DNA of 64,000 nucleotides, taken from assembly GCA_032164295.1 (NCBI GenBank), contig JAJHTX010000001.1:1922001-1986000 (forward strand). Direction: 5' to 3'. The DNA is from Inonotus obliquus. Its lineage: Eukaryota > Basidiomycota > Agaricomycetes > Hymenochaetales > Hymenochaetaceae. The notes beneath the pieces are model-generated. The model saw nothing but the letters and a program-made list of their open reading frames with translations, was not told the origin of the DNA and did no database searches. Both the position numbers and the translations under genes were made by a program. How positions within the stretch are numbered: the stretch's first letter is position 1; each line of letters starts with the position of its first letter. This document shows positions 35,411 to 47,166 of this stretch, in pieces.

Positions 35411-36244
35411 TGGTGCCTGGCACGGCCTGTGAAAAATCCGTGACACTTTTACCCGGTCGGAGTTTTACATAATTTCCATTTATGGTAACTTGCGTCGATC
35501 TTCATGGACCACTTTCTGTCCCCCACTAAATCTCTTGAATATGTAGTTCCACAGAGTTCGAGTTATTTGTCCCTTTCTTTCAACACAAAAAGGCTTAGAA
35601 TAGCTATCTAATGTGAAATATATCAAGTACAAGTCTATTGTGGGTGATGTTCAAGCAGAATACACATGTCTGTTTTCATTTATGTGTCACGTGATCTTAT
35701 TTTGGCTTTTTTGCACGACCATATCTTCCTCTGAAAACACTCATAAAACACCTTTAAAACTACTTGCGCACTATGTATGAGTGTATTAGAGTAGTCCTGT
35801 CAACAATTTGTGAAAAAAATCGACTTACTGGTGTGGAGATTAGCATATACAATAGACACAGCAGCATATATGCTTAATAGCTCAACAAATTCGTGCTCTT
35901 TCATTGTGTTTCTTTCACATATCTGAATCTTAAGGAAAAATAAAGATTTTGTACAAAAAACATTTTGTAGAAATGTCTTAGTTATTTATATATGCATCTA
36001 AAATCGCCATATCTTGACATTTTGTAGGTACTTTTTTTGATTTTTTTTGACAGTCTTGCTCAGAATCTCAAAAAATAATTTTTGGATATTTTTTCGGATT
36101 TTATTTAGTGTGGTGGAGGACAGGACGAGCCATCGAATCTCAAAACAAAAAGTGAAACAGGTGAATCCGTGCGTCGATCGCCGCTTAGCCATGGGAGGGA
36201 CCGTGGGAATGTTACGGAAATTACATAGGCCGTGCCAGGTACCA
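35411..36244. mobile_element. Non-autonomous DNA transposon (MITE-like) with terminal inverted repeats
   Basis: An 834-bp AT-rich segment bounded by inverted repeats. The left end begins TGGTGCCTGGCACGGCCTGT; the reverse complement of the right end begins TGGTACCTGGCACGGCCTAT, 18 of 20 identical, with weaker similarity for about 15 bp more. Both sides are flanked by the same 7 bp, TAAATAA (35404-35410 and 36245-36251), as expected for a target-site duplication; 7-8 bp would suit a hAT-like element. A 9-bp direct repeat GCGTCGATC occurs near each end. No transposase frame is present; the longest ORFs are about 110 codons and of simple composition. Element type is inferred from structure only. 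Confidence 0.75.
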
Positions 36245-36251
36245 TAAATAA

Positions 36252-36724
36252 TAGATCTCTGGCGTGTTCTACGCACGTGATATGTCTTCCAAAATTGGCA
36301 CAGTTGAAAAGATCCCAACAACAACAACGTTAACGAGTCTGTGGAGAAAACAATATATGCATCACATAAGTTACGATTCTTCAGTAAGTCCCGCTATACT
36401 TTTTCTCGGTGATATTATCTTCTATGGTTGAATTTTGCATGAAGCGCGACGAGGCAGGATGAAGGCGAAAAAAGCGTGGGAAGTGAGTTGCTCAAACTAT
36501 ACAGCATTCTGGTCACATGTCTGGTAGCTACCCGAATGAGAAATGAGTCGGTGTCCGCTCAAGTTCAAGGTCAATCTCTAGCATCCTCAAGGTGAGCTCA
36601 CCGACAGCAAACTATTTATCTCTCGTCAAATATACTCACCCTTATTTCCCCTCTTCAGGTAGATCTCTTCAATCGTCGTTATTTGGCCAATACTGAATTT
36701 TCTCGTTTCGATCGTAGACCCGTT
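36252..36724 (+). promoter_or_regulatory. RPL16 promoter and probable 5'-UTR intron
   Basis: 473 bp between the mobile element and the RPL16 start. A GTGAGC donor near 36592 and a pyrimidine-rich acceptor (CCCCTCTTCAG, ending at 36659) would define an intron of about 70 nt in the 5' UTR, common in ribosomal protein genes. An ATG at 36683 is in frame with the coding start but lies between the acceptor and the true start. Confidence 0.45.
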
Positions 36725-37510
36725 ATGGCTACCTTCTCATCAAGCCCTATCGTTATTGACGGTAAGGGCCACCTCCTGGGCCGACTGGCGTCCATTGTCG
36801 CCAAGCAGATCTTGTCGGGCCAGAAGATTGTTGTTGTCAGATGCGAGGAAATTAACATCTCCGGTAGCTTCTTCCGCAACAAGGTATGCGTGGTTTGACG
36901 AATATCCTGTACTGTTACAGTTCTCTAACATGCAGCCGACGCACAGCTCCGCTACCATAATTTCCTCCACAAACGCCATATCGTCAACCCTAGGAAATCT
37001 GGCCCTTTCCATCATCGCGCACCTTCCAAGGTCCTCTTCAAGGCGATCCGCGGCATGATTCCCCACAAGACTGCTCGCGGTGCTGCCGCTCTAGACCGCC
37101 TCAAGCTTTTTGAAGGTGTTCCCCCTCCATACGACCGTAAGAAGCGGATGGTAGTGCCCGCTGCTCTCCGCGTCTTGCGACTCAAGCCTGGACGCAAATA
37201 CTGTACAGTCAAGGTAAGATAAGACTCTTATCGTGTATCTCGCAATCATCTCATTCGTTCTGTTCAACAGCGTCTTTCACATGAGGTTGGCTGGGGCTAC
37301 AAGGATGTCGTGGATCGTCTGGAGGAGAAGAGGAAGATCAAGGCTCAGGCTTTCTATGAGCGCAAGGTATGAGTCATTAAATAGAGTTTCTGTTTATATT
37401 ATCGCTTAACGTTTGCCGATGTTACGTAGCTCGCTGCAGCTAAGCTGCGTCAAAAGGCTATCGCTGACAATTCTGCGTCATTCGAGGCGTTGACGTCGCT
37501 CGGATATTAG
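36725..37510 (+). CDS. RPL16: 60S ribosomal protein L16 (uL13)
   Basis: Four exons (36725-36883, 36947-37213, 37271-37366, 37430-37510), 200 residues, the standard length. uL13 is a large-subunit protein. The sequence runs as in the family: [115 protein letters not shown]. All introns are phase 0 and about 60 nt. In exon 2 the acceptor at 36946 is used, since an earlier AG at 36935 would insert residues absent from the family. Start at 36725, not the in-frame ATG at 36683, because family members begin just before the SSPIVIDG segment. Confidence 0.96.
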
Positions 37511-37996
37511 ACGGGAGTTGTCGGTGTTGTAGTTTGTCGGAACGAGTTGTTGATCACATTTTCTATGGCACGCTATTGCAACGACAGCCCATGTATTAAG
37601 CCCTATGTTCTCTGGTCTGTGCCATGAATATGACTTCTTAGCAACTAGTCGACAATTGTACCATCAGCTTTTATTAGTTTGTCTGTATGTGCGTGCCTTT
37701 TGACATAGCCCAGAAAAGACGTGGGGAATGAGCTCCCAAAGTAGGTGCAGATCGACTGATCAGAGAAGTTGTTCGCTTGATGTAACATGTTAAAAGTTCC
37801 TACGCTTTTGCCTTTCTACCTTGAGCATACGACCTCCCATTCTCCCCGCTCTTCTCCTTTTCATGCTTCTCGCATGAACCTCTGACCAGTTCATTCTTGG
37901 CTGGGCACTTCGTCTGTCATAGTTTAAAGCCAGCCACATATCGCTTGTGACTGTCCTCCATCTCCAGTACCGCATTTTCACCAATCACAAGTTCAG
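37511..37996. other. Intergenic between RPL16 and RasGEF gene
   Basis: 486 bp: the 3' region of RPL16 and the promoter of the next rightward gene. I see no TATA box and no other feature. Confidence 0.4.
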
Positions 37997-40900
37997 ATGC
38001 AAAACATTACTACACTCGAGCCCAGCGACCGGCACCTACGCGCGGACGGGCGCAATCCACCTTCTGATGTCGAATCTTCCCCATCTGCTTCAGTATCGAG
38101 GGCCACTGGTAGCCGTGTACTGGATGGTTCACGAACTGGTTCACCGGACGAACCAATACAAGCCACGTCGCGAACACTTCTCACTACGCGTTTCCTGAGA
38201 AAATCCGCATCTGCAGACTCCGGCATAGCGCAGCGGAATTCGACACAATCAACGGTGCTTGCCGATGGTTTTCAACGCGACGACGGGTCGGCAAGCTTTA
38301 ACGAGCCGAATAGTCCACAAGAGGAGCGATCAGACGCCCGAGTGCTTTCCTCTCCTCCATCCGTTATGTCTCTATCAGGCTACTTACGTTCCAAGGTCAG
38401 TCGGCGACGCGGCACGAGCAATGCGGTCGCGACGGACAATGAGGCGTCGGCGCAGGAAGATTCAGACATTGACCGGTCGATAAGCGCGTCGGGAACAATG
38501 AAAGGACGCGTGCGAGCGCGTCTACTCAGCCTAAAAGGTGGCAAGGCTTCTGGGTCCGGTGCAGAAGCAGGCGATGTGCCGCGGATGCCGACACGGGACG
38601 CATCAACTAGCGTGTCGAATCCGAAGCTACCACAACCGATCTCTTCAAAGTTATCACAGAAGTCTACGGCTCCTTCTCAGGTTCCAGGCCAAGTTGCGAA
38701 GAAAGCAACGCGTTCCCGGTCGCATAGTGTCGGTCCTCCGAGCAAGAGTGGCAGTTCAAAGATAGTGAAGAGGTTCTCCTTTGGTAATCAGACGCCCCAG
38801 GTGAGCCCCGCATCGGTCTTGCTATATGGCTGTAGTCTTACCGATGCCGTTCTTAGCCCGAAATATTGGAGGAGTTATCGATTGCAGTTGTAGGTTCCAC
38901 AGGTTGCGGGAAGTCGATATTCGTCCGGAAAGGTCTTAAAAGATACAATCTGACAAATCCGGAGCCTCTTACTTCAACCTTGACTGCTAGTGACACGACT
39001 CATACCGTCTCCTGTATGTATGGTGCTCTACTGCCAGTTGGAATTGTGCTGAATTGCTTAAACAGATACTCGTCGGACCGCTAAATTCTTGACAGGGCTG
39101 AATACTGATACGACTCTTTCCATATATGAATACGATTCGAAAGACTGGACAATTAACAAGGACGGATTTTCTTACTGGCCTGCTGAACTACCAGGTGTCG
39201 ATGGTGTTTTTGTCTGTTATGATGGGTCAGATCGTGCATCTTTTTCTGATGTTGTAAGGCTTGCGTGTAAGTTCCCAGCGTGTGATGGGTGTCTGCAGAG
39301 TATGCTAATACGTATGTACTGCATCAGCTGGATTCAAGTCCTTAGACATTCCTACGCTGGTGATTGCGTGCAAGGCCGACCTGGAGAAGCGTGTACCCCC
39401 TGAGGATGCTGCAATAGCTGTTGACCCCTACGGCAAACTCATCGAGGTTTCGTGCTACTCCGACGATGGTAAGCGTCGGATGAGAAAAGCAGTAGACTGG
39501 CTTGTCAAAAGGGTTGTCGCAGCACGATGTACGTCGAATGAAACGAACCCGTGCTATTAGACGGACTATTTGCTGACTAACATCAATTCGTAGCTCCTTC
39601 CCAGGTACCCGACTTCACTGATACAGAGCAATACAGTATATCCCGCGATGATTTACTGAACCAGAAGCCAGAGAAAACGAAGAATCTCATGCTTACAGTT
39701 CAAACTGGCGTTCCTAGGCCTCCCATTGATTTGGCATCACCCACAACCCAGCCCGTTCCGCCACTTGGCCAGGCTTCTCTGTCTCAACCCAAACCATCTC
39801 CTACTTTCTCTTCGGCCAAACGATCTCCGACAAAGGCCTGTTCAATGAACGATATGCGAAGTAGCCATCAAAGGCTGCTTGTTTCTTCTTCCCACGAGAG
39901 CGATAAAGAAAACACGATGCGAAAGAGCATTACAAGCTCGTTCAGCTTCATGTCGAAAAGCACTGATTCTTTTGTTGATGTTTCGCTTCCGGCTAGCCCG
40001 GCACCTACGAGGTTCTCTGGCACTATGGAGAATATTGCTGCTGTACCTGTTTCTGCACATTCCGCGGAAAAGGAAAGACCAAAAACCAGGTTAGTGAGAA
40101 GCATCCAGGTTCGTCCACTGTATACTAATATTTCACAAGGTCACCACCAACTCCGTGGGTCACGTTAGATGAACTGCTAGAAAAACTATTCTTTCTGGCA
40201 ATTAGCGGTGATGGTATGTGTTGCAGAGCTTGACACGAGCCATGCTCACCGACATGATGATCTAGACCCTTCCTTCATTTCCCATTTCTTCTTGACCTAC
40301 CGACGTTTCGCGGCGCCAAGATCAGTCCTCCTGGGCGTGCAAAAGCGACTGAATGAATTACGGAAACCGACTAATGATGCTGTTCTAGCCTGCTTTGCGC
40401 AAATGCGGTATGGTTATTATCGTGGAATTAATTCGCATTCGTTAATAATACTCTAATAGAATATGCGGATTATTAGAGCTATGGATGAGGGAGTATCCAT
40501 CAGATTTTGCAGTCCGCGGTACCTATGGAGCACTGGATGCTATTATACGGCATGTCTTGTCTTATTCTCACACATTATCGTATGGTTCCGAATTCCTGCC
40601 GTTTATGGACAAACTCGGAACGTTGAAGGATGAAGAAGCTGCATGGGCCTTGAGAATCGATGTTGGCTCCGTGTCAGACAGCGACAATGAAAGCGATGGC
40701 ATGTTTGATGCTGACGTAGGCGCTGTGGAGGAGCCGCCTGAGCCAATGTCAGTGTCCCGAAAACTCAATCGTAATAGCACCTCCGAACCGCCAAGTAGTC
40801 CACGATCATCAAATCGTGAGCGACGTTCGAGTTTACCATTCACTGCAATGGTTCGCATCAAAGCACCGATTATGAACGCTCTTCATGGCATGGAGGAGCC

Positions 40901-42058
40901 GAGCAGTCCGTCACCAAAGGAAATTATCTCGAGATTACAGCGGGTCGCCGCCGCTCTTAACAACTATGAGTCGGAATCGATAGCCAGCGAGATTACCCGA
41001 CGTGAATTACAATTGTTCCTTGACATTAGGGTGAGGATTTCTCTCTTCCAATCCGTGCCGCAAAACAGCTAAGTGATGCTCGTAGCCGCGTGACTGGTTA
41101 CGACACACCCTCACTGCAGGGAAAAAAGACCCCGATACTGACCGCATTGCTAAATTCAACTCTCACTACAATGATCTGCATGAATGGTACTCAACTACGA
41201 ATAGTGATTCTTCGTGATTTACACTCATGTGTTTCCTAGGGCCGTCTCATTGATCCTTTGTCATGACAAGCCGAAAAGTCGCGCCCGTCAGATAGAGAAG
41301 TTTGCAGAAGTGGCTACTAAGCTGCGCATGCTGAAGTACGTTTGCTATGTTCGTCTTGAATAGTGACTGATCTGCATTCCTTTTAGCAATTATTCCGGAT
41401 TACGAGCAATGATTACAGCAATCAATCAAGCTACGTATCCAGGCGACCAACCCATGGAAATCTTTAAGACGAAAGTTGATCTACACAAAAAGTATCTTAG
41501 CTCTGATATTCTCTTGCGTACCACGGGAGCGCATCAATCATACCGCATGGCCCTCCGTAACACAAAGGGACCTTGCATTCCTTCCCTGTATGCTGTACAT
41601 TCCTCTCTTGCAATGTTCACTACTGAACGGGGCTTGTCTCAAGGGAGGTACACACGTCCGACCTTCGCCGCGCCCATGAAGGCAATCCGGACACGAAACC
41701 GGACGATCCTACCAAAATCAACTGGGCTAAATATAATATGATGGGAAGGTTCATTGAGACAACAAGTGCCATACAATATCGTTGCGTTGGTGCGAACGGA
41801 TATCGGTTCGTTGAAAATAAGTACCTCGCGCAGCTGTTTGACGTGCCTGTTATGGATTATGAGGTATGCCGTCTCGAATCGTACTTATCACTTCACAGAT
41901 GCGCGTGACCGGTTGTCTTTTTTCGTTAGATGCAACAAAGGCGGGTATCGCAACCTGCAGATGACGATTCATTCTCCACTCCTCCTGGTTCATCAACAAG
42001 CATTATCGGTAGTCATGCAAAGGAAGGCAGCGTAATCAGACGAATACTGCAGTGGTAA
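37997..42058 (+). CDS. Ras guanine nucleotide exchange factor with N-terminal Ras-like GTPase domain
   Basis: Thirteen exons (37997-38800, 38857-39013, 39066-39266, 39328-39528, 39594-40089, 40140-40213, 40266-40407, 40460-41030, 41086-41186, 41240-41335, 41387-41587, 41644-41863, 41930-42058), 1130 residues. Residues 1-268 are Ser-rich and disordered. A small-GTPase-like domain follows at about 270-460: P-loop VVGSTGCGKS, a WPAELPGVDGVFVCYDGSD stretch and CKAD in the place of NKxD. A second Ser/Pro-rich linker leads to the RasGEF N-domain (PPTPWVTLDELLEKLFFLAI; FFLTYRRFAAPRSVL) and the Cdc25-type catalytic domain (REYPSDFAVRGTY; ALRIDV; ITRRELQLFLDIRPRDWLRH; SHYNDLHEWAVSLIL; SGLRAMITAINQATY; NWAKYNMMGRFIETTSAIQY). 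It should load a Ras protein with GTP near a membrane. Whether the N-terminal domain binds or hydrolyses GTP is not clear, since the switch residues are poorly kept. Confidence 0.88.
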
Positions 42059-42522
42059 CCTCGCGACCTGTGCTGTTTCAGACCATTTTTATTCTTTCTT
42101 TGTTGATTTCATTAGCAACTCCTTCTCGGATTTGACGGCTTCTACAATTATTTACTTTTTAATCGCTAATTTGTTGTCAAACTTCTCACTCACAATGTTG
42201 GATTGGATTACTGGATCTTATGACGCCTTTTCATGACTAGTTCTGGCATTGTTTTGTTATTGCTTACCTGTCGAACGTTCACGCTTTGCCGCACTCTTGG
42301 ATACGTTCTCTTCCATTCGGGGACTGTAGATTTAAGTGTTTTGCTTGTACTTATGTTGTCTCTATTAGTTTGCTTGGATAGGAATATCGATTGGGAATAT
42401 TTCACATTATGTGACCGGAGTTACTGTAAGTGGAAGTTTATTCCGTCACTATTTATTACTTGACTTGAGCGTGGCGCATGCACGCCGCGGCTTACTTGTT
42501 GTTGGCATCCTCTAGCTAGAAT
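42059..42522. other. Intergenic between RasGEF and SurE-like gene
   Basis: 464 bp, AT-rich, holding the 3' end of one gene and the promoter of the next. No distinct feature seen. Confidence 0.4.
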
Positions 42523-44052
42523 ATGGACTCAGCCTCAGGACACATTCGCGTCTTACTGACTGTAACTTTTTGTCGTCTTCGGCTGTGATCGTGCAGCCTA
42601 TTCTGACGGAAGTCATTGTTTTAGAATGATGATGGTCCTCCAGGGAAAGACTCTCCTTACATTTTTGGTTTCGCTCAACATCTTGCAAGTGATCTAGGTT
42701 CGCACTAGATAGATCTATCAAAGGTGCTCGTTGTAACATCCTCGCAATATCCTTGCAATCAGGTTGGGACGTCAAAGTCGTCATTCCATCCACGCAGAAA
42801 TCTTGGATAGGCAAAGCATACCACATCAATGAGATCACTAAAGGACGTTATTATTATCCTCGCCTACCAGGTGCGAGTTGCTTCTTCAGACAGTACTTGC
42901 CACGCCGTCTAATGCGTCTTTCTTTCATCCGTGAATCTGTATGAAGATGGGAGGGGTGAAATTTCTACGACATCTCGTCCTTTAGATTTAGAAAAGGGCG
43001 AGTTTGCCGAATGGGTTCTTCTTGACGCAGTCAGTCCCAGTCATTAACATCTTGAACAATTGGTCAACCTAATATGCAGTTTCACTAAGACTCCGGCGAC
43101 TTGTGCAAACATTGGGCTGAATAACTTGTACAAGGACTCGATAGACTTAGTGGTCAGTGTTTGTCTTCCTTCATGGGTGGAAACGTGGTGATTAATTCCT
43201 GTGCGCATTCAGATTTCTGGGCCCAACTTTGGCCGCAATTCATCCGGTAAAGAATGAAGATATCTTGTGGTGGTAAATGCATTCCGACATCTCCATACAG
43301 CCGCCTTCGCACTTTCGTCGGGCACAATCGGTGCTGCACTCTCCTCGTCTTTATCACAATGCAGATCCATCGCAGTTTCATATGGTACGGTCGAGCGACC
43401 GGTTCCCCCTCAGCTATTTGATCCGGCACACAAACTTGCTAGCCGTATCATAAAGACCCTTCTTAGAAGTTGGGGCACGGACACAGGAGGTTTGCGAAAT
43501 GGGGAGGTGGACCTTTACAACGTAAACATCCCGATGGTCAACAGCCTGTTGAGCGACGAGGGCATGCCCGTCGTGTGGACTTCTGTCTGGCGAAATGCGT
43601 ATGGAAGGCTCTTCAAACCGCACGCGCTGGAGCTCGCCAATGGAACGGCTGATGTACCGCCTGCAGGAGGTCCTGATGCTCGACTTTCGGCGAATAATAA
43701 TGGAAATTCGGCACAGGGATCACATCCTGAGTCGTTGTTGTCGTCACAAAAGGGCATACAACATGGAATTGAGGGCCGTTCTTCCGCCGAAGACCTCGGT
43801 GGTGATCCTAAAGAACGGGTTGAGCAACATGCTCCGGAGCTCATCTTCAAATTTGCACCAGACATGAGTGGCCTCATCGGTAAACGCGTCCGCGCACCGG
43901 TAGGATCCGACGCTTGGGCTATTGAGAGGGGCTGGGCCAGTATCACACCGCTGCGAGCGAGTTTTGCCGAGCCGCCTATCGTAGCCAATATCGGAGAGGC
44001 ATTTGACTCGGTTGATAGCGACGGTGTGCCGTTATTCAAGATGAAATTGTAA
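42523..44052 (+). CDS. SurE-like 5'/3'-nucleotidase / acid phosphatase
   Basis: Seven exons (42523-42561, 42625-42688, 42763-42870, 42947-43029, 43091-43153, 43213-43246, 43301-44052), 380 residues. SurE enzymes are metal-dependent phosphatases of nucleoside monophosphates. The metal-binding start LLTNDDGPPGKDSPY is formed by joining exon 1 (only 13 codons) with exon 2. Then come WDVKVVIPSTQKSWIGKAYH, ATCANIGLNNLY, ISGPNFGRNS (Ser-Gly-Pro-Asn, the second active-site block) and SSGTIGAALSSSLSQCRSIAVSY. The part from NGEVDLYNVNIPMV to TSVWRNAYGRLF is typical of the fungal branch related to yeast Pby1. Pby1 carries a tubulin-tyrosine-ligase-like domain after SurE; here the frame ends without one. 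A charged, low-complexity insert lies at about residues 245-310. Confidence 0.85.
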
Positions 44053-44867
44053 TATAGGACAGTCAACTTTCATTAGCAAAGATACTCTGCTCAAAGACTT
44101 TCCAGGCAGCCATACCGGTGAAATTCAGAGGCAATTCACTTTCCCTGCATCGTGGTCGGAACAATGAACAGGCTCAATACCGAGGTGTGAATTTTTCCCA
44201 TCCCGCGTCAAATTTCTGAGACAGGAGTGTTTGGTGGTCCTCAATGCTATGCTTCTGGTCTTCTTCTCTTCTTCTCTTCCTTCGCTTATTTTGCATATTC
44301 GCGTGAAGTGCCGTCATTGATCTCCAGGGACACAGCCCACCAACAAGCCGAAGTTCCTGTGTCGGAAAAGCACCGATGCACATTCACTTGTGTGCGCAAT
44401 GTCTTATCAGAGGATTTCGACTTCTTCACGCCAGTCGTGTTTTGCACGCGTCAGGTACGTGGTCGACGCGTGTTCCGGTCAGGCTTCTCCCCAAAAGAAC
44501 TCGAGTTCATCCGCGATACAAGCACCGAATTCACATTAGAAAGTCTCCAGTCTCGGAAGATCCTGTGTTAGAACTCAAAGGGGTACTATTCGTACACATC
44601 GTTATCTCCAGCGGAGATTTCACAAAGAGTTTTAGCGATAAATCAAGATCCATAATATTTCTTGTGCGAAGATGTGAGAGAATAAGCAAAGATATAGCAG
44701 TTTGAAATTACAGAGTGAACGAATGTCCGTGAAGTATTCCATTTATTGTCCTGAATGTATGTATGCCATGTAATCCGTGGCTTGCGAGGAGCCTTTCGTA
44801 CGTAAGTGTGCTTTGCCAGCGACTCTAAGATCAAGTGCATTGTCCCTTTCCTTCCGGTGTTCAGTCA
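44053..44867. other. Convergent intergenic region
   Basis: 815 bp between the SurE-like gene and the GH16 gene, which converge. A 114-codon plus-strand ORF at 44227-44571 begins with a hydrophobic stretch but shows no family likeness or splice logic; I do not call it. Otherwise 3' sequence. Confidence 0.4.
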
Positions 44868-46631
44868 TTAGTAAAGAGAGTAAAGGATAATGGTAAGTCC
44901 CACGACTGCCGCAAATAGTATTGAGCTTTGCATCGAGGCCGTGGCGCAGTCGGCACTGACTACCACACCTCTGAGGGACTCTTTCGAGTACACTTTCAAC
45001 GAATTAATACTCCACGTCGCGTTCTATTTCAAAACATCAGGCTTAGTTCCCAATTCCTAACGGAAAGCTTCTATCGGGACACGCACGTTAAAGTTTGCAG
45101 GATCCTGTAAGCGTTCAGGGCATGTTCCGGGGCATCCAGGTGTCGTCTCGTAAGAGTTCCCTGCCCAGTCACCACAAAAGGCGATGTCTTAAAAATAGAA
45201 GAAACAGCAGTAAGCAAAATCTTTCGTCAGAGAATGATCAACAAGGACAACGTACTGATCACGATGGAGTGGTTCGCGAAGTACTGGAACGGGTCGCAGC
45301 CTGCTGGCGCAAGTGATGCCGAAGGTGTAGGCCATGTCTTTGGCTTTGGTTCGCCGTCTTGGATGTCTTGTGGGATTGAAACGCGGTAGAAGTACCCTGA
45401 TCGAGTGTTGATGCCGTTAGGATACAAAATGCAGAGAATAGCAGATGCCACGCACAGACTGCAATACCAGTCTCATCCCAGAGCATGGCATATACACCTC
45501 CACCCTGCTCGTCAAATGTCTCCCCATATGAGACGCGACTCCAGTCGCTAATCCCGCAACCAGCGTTGTCGTTGATATATGCATTGCAGTCCGTTTGTCC
45601 CTGGAAGATTTCACAATTCAGACCACTGGTATCTAAAGTTCCGACCAGGATAACTGCTTGAAACGCACAGCTGTCCCGGTGTAGTTCCCAGTCTCCAGAA
45701 GCATGCATCCAGGTTCGGTATGCCATGCAACATGGTTGTGAATATTGTCATGAACCCCCTCTATTATATCAATTTCTCCTGCCTGATCATACTCCGTTAA
45801 ATTATGAAATACGAAGACGAAATGACTCACCTGCGGCCATTGTGCAAGGGCACCAAGAGTCCAAAAGGCGGGCCATACACCTTCATGGATGTCAAAGCTA
45901 CACCGAGATTGAACCTAGGCATGAACATACCACAACCCCATGGTGCTCGGTTCAAGTCCATGAGGAAGAGTCCACCATTCCAATACTTGTTACTCGATAT
46001 CCGAACGCTATGATTGGACGCCTTGCATGAGATTTTGCAACGAGAACAGTAGATAAGCGAATCTACGCACCTCTTCCTCCAACCCCCAAGGTCAACCCAT
46101 GACGTATTATCACCCTTCATAACCACCGTGTTATTATCATCGACATATGCCAACCCTTCGGAGAATGCTGTATCTCGGTCTACATATCTGCGGCCAGTCA
46201 GTATTGGCCCTCTCATTTTTGAGGATTTACATACTCAACAAGTCCGCTGTAGAGTATAACTTAGAATGAGATCGTGGTGAAGTAGGTCAATGCTACGCAC
46301 TGTGTGGGGTCGTCTCCGGTAAAGAACGTCCAATCACTTCATGTAAGTCAGCCATACCACTTCTAACAGCTATGCAAGCGTAGCAGGCGTACTCAAAGAA
46401 TGTCTGACCGGAATAGTCATCCTCCAATATCCATACGTCAGTCACATTAGAGTCCTGCTGCCGCTTCTCTAACGCATTCTCCGTAACGCTACGAGGTACG
46501 ACACTCCGGAAAGAGTCAACGAGCACTCCCTTTAGGTCCTCGAAGGTTGGTAGCGCATACGTCCCAAACGCGGCAGCAAAAAGCCAGCAAGCCGAACATA
46601 GCCCGGCGTATACGGCAGTTCGTCTCGTCAT
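44868..46631 (-). CDS. GPI-anchored GH16 family endo-beta-glucanase / cell-wall glucanase
   Basis: Eleven exons (46631-46393, 46336-46301, 46246-46235, 46187-46071, 46007-45931, 45880-45831, 45782-45669, 45600-45456, 45396-45256, 45187-45087, 45023-44868), 395 residues. An N-terminal signal peptide (AVYAGLCSACWLFAAAFGTY) sends it to the secretory path. The GH16 catalytic motif is GEIDIIEG, with both Glu residues and the Asp present, at about residue 182, just after WPAFWTLGALAQWP. Cysteine pairs in DCNAYINDNAGCG and CGDWAGNSYETTPGCPGTC fit the fungal GH16 clade near laminarinases. The C-terminus (SADCATASMQ plus a hydrophobic tail FAAVVGLTIILYSLY) looks like a GPI attachment signal, so the enzyme is likely held at the membrane or wall. 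One exon is only 12 nt (46246-46235). Exon 8 starts after an acceptor at 45601; nearer AGs break the frame. Confidence 0.85.
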
Positions 46632-47166
46632 AGTCGGTCGGTTCGTAAATTAAATCAGAGTCAGTAGCGAGGTCGTCAGTTCGTTGAAAGATATGATGGT
46701 GGTTGATGGAAGAATGAGTTCATTTAGATTGGGAGGACACGTTTTGTTTTTCTTGGATGCACTGGGTAATGGTCACCAATAACGAGGCATCGGCGTGGGT
46801 CATGTTTGCATGACGAATGTCCATTTTCAACATTGTGCACAGCCCCACCTGCCTTTTGCATCCGCCAGCGCCAGTTCAGCGCCAGTCTACATTATAGGAC
46901 TTTCAGATAATTGTAATTCAAACAGTTATTGCATGGTAATTGCATATGCATATAAATCATGAGCTAAAGCATGCAAGAGGGCAGAGACTTGGCCAGAATG
47001 ATACACCCTGGAAGGTTTTTATTTGCGAATGGATAGTCAGAATAAAGCAAATAGAAGGGAATATACACAGCATCCACATCCTGACCAGAGTACCCTGCAC
47101 CGACCAAGGCCAATACTGCTCCCTTCCACATGGTGGACAGGTGCTGGACCAACATGAGGAGATCGT
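46632..47166. other. Intergenic between GH16 gene and RPS24
   Basis: 535 bp: promoter of the leftward GH16 gene and the 3' flank of RPS24. Contains short CATGTTTGCATG-like palindromic strings near 46801-46812. No gene seen. Confidence 0.4.

Noticed and set aside
44227..44571. 114-codon plus-strand ORF with hydrophobic start
   Set aside because: Looks like a signal peptide at first, but the rest has no fold-like pattern and it sits between two convergent 3' ends.
45949..45961. GGTTCAAGTCC, like a tRNA T-loop
   Set aside because: It lies inside a GH16 coding exon in antisense and no matching acceptor stem, D-loop or anticodon arm is nearby.
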